The position numbers and the translations under genes are program-made. Of a DNA stretch of 64,000 nucleotides, positions 12,401-21,400 are shown piece by piece. This DNA comes from Eopsaltria australis (Eukaryota > Chordata > Aves > Passeriformes > Petroicidae). The notes under the pieces are model-generated. The model saw only the letters and a program-made list of their open reading frames with translations. It was not told the DNA's origin and searched no databases. Where the stretch lies: contig JAVTVJ010000863.1 in NCBI GenBank assembly GCA_034509425.1, positions 496,001 through 560,000 of the forward strand. The letters are read 5' to 3'. Numbering within the stretch: the first letter of the stretch is position 1; every line of letters starts with the position of its first letter.

Positions 12401-15400
12401 CAAGCAGATCAGAACAGACCCCTGAACACAGGGAGGCTTGTGGCTTTATGAATAGGGGATTGAAATTTGATTATTTTTTATAACAACCCAAACAACTGTC
12501 CTTTAAATGGAGAGCTTTCCACTAAAAAAAAAAAAAAATGCTTTCCAGAAGTCTGCTGGTTTCATCATTTTGGAACATAAATGGATCATCTGGGTAAAAA
12601 AAGACAAAAAAGGTTTAGGGTGGTGGTTTTTGGTCATTAGGTCTCAGCACAGGGCAGTGCCAAAACCCTGCAGCGTGACCTGAGCTGGTCAACAGCAGCA
12701 AAAAAAGAAACAGCCTGAAAATAGCCCAAGTCCTGCTGTCAACTACACTGAAAATTAATTGTTCAGATCAGCTGTTCCCAACTTATTTTTATATTTGCTG
12801 CTTCTACTTCTGAGCTGGTGACACTCTCCCTTAAAAACCCAGCTCCTTCCTCTGACTGTACAAAGGGGTGCCATAAACCAAACCCCAAATTTCCATCCCC
12901 AGCCAGGGTGGCCTCACCAGGCCCTTCCCTGCTCCCAGGCAATTCCCAGAGGTGCTGAGGTTTTAATCAGTGCAAAAGGAGGTGATCAGCTCTCCCAAAA
13001 AATTCAGTTCTGAGATTTAGTGAGGGACAGAAAATTTTCTCCCCAAAGCACGTGCCAATCAAATAATTTTCTAAATTTTTTTCTACTCTAAACTATTATT
13101 GCTACAGAGTCTCATTCCTGTTTCTGCACAAAATTCATCTTAAATACAGTGGCTTAAGATTTTCAGCTAGTGCCCAGCTGCCAATCCTCCTTGGTTTCTT
13201 TCACAAAATTAGGAAAGTTAAAGGACTGGGGGGAGGGAAATCATTCATGGGAAACGTAATAGCAATATGAAAAGAACTAAAGGAGAGGTCAGGCCCCTTA
13301 TAGATCATTGAATAGAATCCAGAAGGCAACTCTTTTATATCTTTAAATAGATGTAGTACACCCCTCTTGGATGAAGCTTTTGTTGGTTGCCAAGCATTTT
13401 AAGTGTTGTAGTAAGAACATGTTATTAAAAGGGGATTTAATATTCAGAAACTCAAACTCCCCAGTTTGGAGTTGCCTCATAACTCCTGGCATGCGAAATA
13501 CATCCAGCCTTAAGCAATTACATTTGAAAAGCAGCCTCATTGTTACAAATGCAGCATATTTTTGCTACACCTACATCACTGCACCTTAATTCAGGGGTAT
13601 AAACTTTCACAACTAAGAAACTGAAAATGGGAAAGAACCGAAACTTGCTCAAATTCAGCTCGTTCCCTTTTTAAAACAAAACCCTGGCCTCACCATCTTT
13701 GTCATGGTATTAGGAGCAACTCCATAGAGAGGCAGCACTGGGTTGTTCAAATGAGAATTTAAATGTCTTTGTTAGGTACAGCACAGCTGGAAACAATGGC
13801 CAGAGCAGGGTCAGGCTCAGGCTCAGCTGAGCCCCAGCCTGGGCTCAGTCACAAACCGGGGCTCCAAACTGCCCAGGGCGATGGACACAGAAACTGCAGG
13901 AGCTGATCCTGCCAATCCTTAGGAGCTACATCAGCTGCTGCTACAAACACACCCATCACAGTATTTTCAGGCTCTTTTTAGGCTCTTTAGGGTGGGCAGG
14001 CCCTGGCACAGGGTGCCCAGAGAAGCTGTGGCTGCCACTGGATCCCTGGCAGTGCCCAAGGCCAGCTTGAGCAGGGCTTGGAGCACCCTGGGACAGTGGG
14101 AGGTGTCCCCACCCATGGAAGAGGTGGAATTGGATGACTTTTAGGGTTCCTTCCCACCCAGACCATCCCATGAATCCCCCAGCAAAGCCCAGCCTCCACC
14201 AGAGCCTGGTGAGGAGCCACCCACGAGCGGCCACCCGGAGCCCAGGGCTCTGCAGCAGCGTGGCCACAGAGCCACGTGCCAGGGAGCCCCCAGCCCCCTC
14301 CCAGGCTGAACTCTGCTCTGGCTGTCAGCAGGGCTGGATTCCAGAGCCACGGAGCCGACCTCTGGCTGTGAGCTTGCTGTAGATCTGCGAGTTCACTTCC
14401 TTGTCCCGCATGTAGCATCGGATCTCCTCGGCCGCCTCGCGGATCACGGTGACAGCCAGCACAAACCCCTGCCAGCAGCACGGGGGGAAACAGCAGGGAG
14501 GGAAAGGTCAGGAAGAAAATCACATCTGCCTCTAATAACAGCAAGGTTTATCAGTGCCACTGCCAACAATCTGCATTATTGCCTTGTTCTAGCTGATCTT
14601 CCTGAACCAGTACAGTGAGATGTGCTGCTGTGCAAAGCCCCGGTGCCAAACACATAAATCTGCTTCAAAACACACTCAGTGCTTTAAAAATGTTCCAGTT
14701 TTATCACGATACTCTCCCCAAGCAAATCTTTGCCAAGTTCACCTGAAGAATGTCAGTACCATATTTAATTTCCCCCCTCACAGGTGAGTAACTAAGACTG
14801 GGAAGTCCAGGGTAAGGCAGGACCCCTCAAATCTCAGTGCTCCCACCACCCCAGAGCCCCTGAAGGCAGCACAACTCATCTGGGAGATTTCTTTATACAG
14901 AAATTGATACAGAAACCTGTATAACCCCCTTTGATATACACAGATAAATAGAGAGTGCGTGTGCCTTCGTGTGTATGTACACAGACACTCCACCTCCACA
15001 AAGAACACTCTAAAGATGTTTGTGTGCACTACTCATGGTATAATTACACATTTGCCTGATTAGGGCTTCAGTCCTACTTTTCTGTGCACATGAGCAGTCA
15101 TTTCATTTCCTCTTGCCATGAGGAAATGCCCACATCTCATCCCTCACTGCATAAAATATAATTAATTAATGCAAACCAATTCTCTATGGGTTTGGTATCA
15201 CAAAGCCATGTTTCCACCAGAGAGTATTAAACATTTAAAACACTCCTCACACATCACAGAAAATGAACTTTTTACAACTTGTGTTGAAAATTCCAACCAG
15301 GTACTGAGTACCTTTGTCAATAAGGAACTTTAGGAAGGGAGCAAGGTGATGTTAGAAGCTGCAGGTTTCTAGTATATCTATCTAAATGTGTGATCTAATG

Positions 15401-18400
15401 AATTAATTTAGTAATGAAATGCATTTGCTCATTTACCTAGCAATTCCTACCTGCTTTCCAAAATAAAGCTAAAAAGGCATCAGCTATTTTCAGCTTAGGT
15501 TTCAGCTGCTTGAAGAGCCTTCAAATAATCACCCCAAAATATTCCCACATGTTCCAAGTGACTGTGTCATCTCATGTGTCATTCCAGCCCCAACACTCCT
15601 ATTAGCAGCAGTAATGAACAAAGAATTTTCTTATCCTGCTTTCTGGCAGCTCATGTGCAAGTTTTAATTGCTCACCTGGCACAGACAAATCACAACTGCC
15701 TGTACAACAGAAAGAGGTCCTGGAAAAGAGAGATCCTCTTTGTTCATGTATATTTAATTTATTTAATTTACAGGACAGGATCCTACGAAAACAGCAGCAG
15801 ATTCACACAGCAAATGCAATCCAGCATCTGAGAGAGGCTTTAACACAAACAGGATTTTAACAGCTGTGTCCCAAAGCTGCCCCTTCACTTCTTTCTGACT
15901 TTCACCAGGAATTTCACTGCACTGAAAGTCTAAACCCCCCAACAGGCACAGCACAGACCTCAGGAAACAAATTAAAAATATGATTTAAGGTGCAAACTTC
16001 CACCCCACAGAAAAGGCAGCACAAGAAATTCTGTCAAACACTGAAACTTTCTTGGATAAATAAACCGTGAATGACCTACCAGGGGAACCCAGTATGTGTA
16101 AAGTGCACCGAGCCTCATTTCAACCACGAACTGAGAGCAGGCCAAGAGCAAGAAGTAAAGGTTGAAGAAGTATTTGAACTGGTTAAACAACACCTAAAAA
16201 AAACAAAAAGCAGACAAAAAGAGGAGAGAGGATGTTATGCATGTTGAACTGACCACCAGAAACATCTCTGCATGCTCTCCTAGTGACTAAAGGCTGACTT
16301 GGGGCAGTTTCAAAGCAGTCCTGGACACTCAGGACTGATCTGTGTCTGCTTTGCTGCTGCCCTGAGGCAGTCTTGGCATGAACTCTACCAAACACAACCC
16401 CATCATTTTCTCCAGCTCCAGATTCTGCACTTATCTACTGTAAAACCACTGAAAAATGGGGAAAGCATTGGGCTGGGCTGATGAAAAGCAGCTTTATTCA
16501 TGCTCACCCCAGGCAGAAAGGTGAAGAAGTTGTATTTCTGGTTGTTGATGACATTGCGAGGGTATCTCTGGTCTCTCTTCTCTGGGTGGCCAAGCCAGAC
16601 ACTCCGAGGCCTCGGATCTCTCCTCCCACAGCATCTTAAGCACTCGCAGCACCTGTAGAAGGAACATGAATTAATTAATTAATTAGTTAATTTCTAGCTC
16701 ACTTCTCTGGGTCACACACACCCCCTGCAGCCCCAGCTCCAGGTGCCTCATGGGACCTTCAGGCTGGCACTGAGGCAACCAAGAACTCCCTGCTCACAGG
16801 AGTTCCAGTGAGGAAACCCTGCCCTGCCCCATGTCACAAATCCTTACTCAAAGCCAGGGCAGGTCCTTCAGGGAAGATGCAAAGATGCAGCAGCCATCCT
16901 TCTGTACCTTGAAAAAGCCTCTCTGTTCAGAATCACATCCCAGACCCCAAAAGGGGCATTTTCCTGTTGTCACTGCTGCTTTCTGAAAGCCAAACTCTTC
17001 CCAGTGCCCTCGTTCCTCTAAGAACAGACACTGAATTTCACTGACATTTGGGAGATCAGCCACACTGATAGCCAAAAGCTTCAGAGCTCTTACAAAACAT
17101 CTTCCCAGAATGTACCACAAAGATTTGTCCTTGATTCAAGCATTCTGCCCCAAAAGTTCAGTCCAACACACAGCTAACAAAGAAATAACTATTGAAGGAA
17201 GAACACAAAGCACCCTGGAAGTCCCTGTCCTGCCAGAAGATCCGAGCAGTGCATCGAGCAGAGTTCACAACTCACCACACAGAAGGTGCTTACCTAAAAA
17301 GAACTGAATTTTTAATGTTTCAAGCCCTGCTGGCTGCAAATGGAAAGAAGTGTCATCAGCCAAGTCAGTTCCCAGAGTACAGAAGGGGACTAAAACTCAA
17401 CTTTGCTTCCAGAAAGGAAGAGGTGTCACCACGTGAGCAGGCCCAGGCATTCACTTCACCAGCCTGGCTTGCAAGATGATTTCTCACAGGCTTTTAAAAC
17501 TACATAAAAGGACTTCTGCATAATCAAATTACTTGGACATTATTCTATTTCATGGAGAGTCACAGACAAGCCCTGCAAAGTGGGTTTTCTCTAGTGTGTA
17601 CCAAGAACAATCTAACCCTAAGTGCACAGATGCCACCCAAGCACAGGGAAGGTGTTTTAATTCTGAAAGAGGCTTTGAGACCAAAATGCTGATGAGACAG
17701 CAGAGCAGCTCTGCAGGAACAGGGAATCACAAGTTATGGATGGCGCCCAAGAGACTCCTCCAGCTCCAGGCCAAGTCAAACCCCCCATTCCAACAGCTCA
17801 AACCACGAGAGCAGTGAACACCCAAATCAAATCACTGGAATGAAATAACTGGAGATGGTTTAGTGTTCAGGTATATAGGAAAGACATCTGATTTCCTACA
17901 GCACCACTACTGCCATGCCTGCTTGCCTCTGGTTAGGGACATCCCCTGTTGTTCTGCATTTGTCACGTTTCTAAGCCAGGGGATTTCCTTCTTAATCTAC
18001 TCCCTAGGTAGTGCCATACAACCATAATTAATGTAAATGCCCCAAATATAACCACTTCAAAAAGTTATGCTTGCCCCTGAAACTCTCAATTTTTGTCAAC
18101 TTTACAAACTATTTTTGCTTGTTAAAAAAAAATTAATATTAGATCCTTTCCCCCCACATTTGTATATAAAATCCACATTGAAAGGCAGCTGGTTACCAAC
18201 ACAAGCCAAGCAGCAGAATTGGTGTTCAACACTAAAATTCACAAGCTCTACTACAGAAGTGTATTTTATTAGCTGGATACCTTTCAATTGCAGTTTGCTT
18301 TTGCATTTGCAGGTGAAGATCTAAGATAAATAGCCACTTGAACCCCAAATATATCTGAATGGAAAACAGCGGAAATGGTGACATTTGGATTCCAACAGAA

Positions 18401-21400
18401 TGTAGATATGCTCTACAGAAAAAAAAAAAGGGAGGAAAAAGTGGGTTTCCTTCTTTCACAATGGAGAAAAGGCTCCAAAAAGAGGCTTTCCCAAGGGAGC
18501 AAACCTGGTGTCCACACAGCCTATTTCATCACAGTGTGCTTTGCAGTCAGGGAAAATCAGCCAGTGCTTGCAATCAGCCATCTGAAACCATTTACCTTTG
18601 TTTATTTTTTAGGTTGGGCCTCTTATAGGGATTGTACTCAACAGCAAAAATCCCCCCACACCTATAGCATAATATTTACAATAGGGTGACCTCTGGTAGC
18701 ATTTGCACCACAGACAGACTTGGTGCTGTAAGAATGGTGATTTACAAATGCTGAGCTACTCCAGGGTTTGGGAAACAACCCAAAAATAATGCAGCTCCAA
18801 GGAGAAGCAAGAAAGGGCATGGGAGAATCTGCTGAGTAAAAATAACAGGTTTGTGAAATCCCTGCCTGGCTGGAGTCACAGTTTTTGCAACCTCCTGGAT
18901 TACAGGGAAAGCAAACTGAAAACCTAATTAGACAAACAAAAGAAAAAACTTCCTGCCTTACAAGTTTTGGAGGCAAATATCTGGAGTATCAATGCCCCAG
19001 TAAAGAATACCCAGCTTTTGTGCTGGAAATCTCCTACACAGCCTTTCAGCACGAGGTTTCTGTAAAGTATTTAATTTAAAAATCACCAGTGAAGAGAATA
19101 CTACAACCAGCACTGAGAGCCCCACCTTGCAACACTTGAACTGGGAGGTTCCTCAGTGCTCAGGAATCCCAGCTCAGGAATCCCATTACATCACAGCCCA
19201 GGGCTGCAGCCTCAGCCAGGAACTCCTGCACCACTGGCTGAAAATCCTGACAGCAAATCCCAATTTTTACCCCACAAACGTGCCAAGGTTTTTGTTCTGA
19301 AGGCACCCACTCAACTCCAGTGCTGGTATTTAACCCTCACCTATTTAGTGCCCATGTTTTCCCCTCCTGTGCTTTGCTGGGTGAGCACAGAGCAATCCCA
19401 ACCATCCCAACCCTGGGCTAGCAGGAATGTTATCTTACAATAATTGCTGAAGTGCCAGCCCATGGGTTGCTGAAATAAGTTAAGAATGAAGTTTTGGTAA
19501 GAACAGAATCATTTCTCAAGCACAGAACCATGTGCTCATTCTTCTAGGCAGATGTTTATCACTCCTCCCAAAGACAGCCAATTGCCTTAATTTTTAATTA
19601 TTTCTAAACTTTTCAGTAGTGTCTTAAACTTCACTGGGGAAGAATCAATAACATTGTTACTTTGCCTTTTCCTTTTCTCCTCCAGAAACTGAATAACCCT
19701 AATGTAAAAAAGAAAAATCCATTCATTTGGGCATCAGAAACAAAGTCCTCTGAGCACACACAAATGTGCTTTCAGATTAGCTTTGGTGCCCATTAAACAA
19801 AATCTCCTTTTGACTGGAGCTGTCAGCTTTTTCCAGTTATTTTACTTGCTCCTCCCTGGAAGAATTTTGCAGGCATTGAGGAGTTCTGTGATCTGCTGTT
19901 TCTCTGTCTACCACCCCTGTTTTTAAGTCTCAAGCTGAGAGACCCAGATGATGAGGGAAGGGGCTGCTCAGGCCATCACATTAATCCAAAGTTTTCTGCT
20001 CAGAGCAAAGGCAGTGTCACAGGAGGAAGTTTCTAGCAGAGAATTATTGGCATTACTAGGAATAATAAAACATTTTCCATCATGAAATCTAAAAACTGCA
20101 TCCTGGAAAGGGAAAGATTGTCTAGAACAACAGCTGAGAGTTTACATTGCTGCTGAGAAACACTGATAAAATTAACGGGCACTTTCCAAGAATAGGAATC
20201 ACAACGTTATAGGAACGTAAACAGTTTTCTATAAAAGTTTAGGACTCATTCCTAAGCATTTCTCCTTCTCCATTTTGCAGCTGAAGGACTGAAGAACAAT
20301 CCTGCACTAAGGCCTGAAGTATAGAGGGTAAATAAAGGACTTTAAAAATTATCACCTTACAGAAAGACCATGAAAAATGCATGGAGACAGCTTGTATGGG
20401 ACAGCTTACCCAGCACTGTGCAACTTTAACATTTTAAACAACTTCTGCAAAAATACCAGTAAGAAACAAACTCACAAATCCTCAAATAGAGTCACAACCA
20501 CTCAAAAGAATCTCTCGGGATGCAAAGTGTACCTGAAACACTGAGTCCTGTGAGTGATGCTGCCTTTAATCTGCACAGGGATCCGAATCAACAGGAGGAA
20601 GTGAGGAACAGGTCTGCTCTGCACCTCACCTGGGATTTTATTTGCTTACAAAAACACCTTCCCAGTGATGATGTAAGAGGCAGGAACACGACAGACTGGC
20701 TGCCAGATGCCAGGTGAACAGCCAGCAGCAGGAAGCAGGTTTTAGTTATAAATGCAGCGTGTTTGATGGAGAAGCATTTGAAGATCAAATGAAAAATACT
20801 TCCATGGAAAACAAACCTAACTGGGAAAAAAGTGCCACATTTGTGTAGTACTGAGGTAGCAATTGTCAAATTAGTGCTGAAGTTCATGGACATATTGAGT
20901 CACTTCTGAATCAAGCCCATTTCTCAGATGATGCTCCCATGACCCTCACGGGCCACGTTTGGCACCTGTAACACACAAACCAGCCCCCCACGTGACATCA
21001 TTCCAAAAGCAGGGAACAAATTTTCCATGGTGAAAGAAAACCAGAGCCATGCACCAGCACCTTGCCCTTTTTTGCACCTGCACATGAGACACTGCACGTG
21101 AAACACTCTGGAACATTCCCGCTGCAGGCCACGGGATGAGAGCTGGGATGGCTCTGGAAGGGCCAGGAGAGCTGCAATTCCTGCTGCCCAGCCCCAGCCC
21201 TGCACGTGCCAAGGCACACCCACACGGGCACAGCGAGGGCAGGAGCTGCCCGCCCTCTCTGTTGACTCTGAAATGGAATTTGCCATGTTAAACAGAGCCA
21301 GAGCACACAGGCACAGAAATGGCACAGCCTCAGCAAGTGTTCCTGTAAAAGCTCCTCCTTCCCTCTCAGCTCTGGATCCAGGCCTTTTCCACGGCAGCAG

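Larger units (their letters stand above)
9257..14359 (-). other. ATP9A: ATP9A intron 4
   Basis: 5.1-kb intron holding a T-run/A-run palindrome near 10,501-10,550 and a CR1 fragment at its left-to-right end (13,990-14,178). Otherwise unique AT-rich DNA without exons. Confidence 0.85.

Noticed and set aside
13990..14267. Minus-strand open frames of 103 and 185 codons near ATP9A exon 4
   Set aside because: They run through a CR1 fragment and only partly overlap the true exon in another context; not genes.
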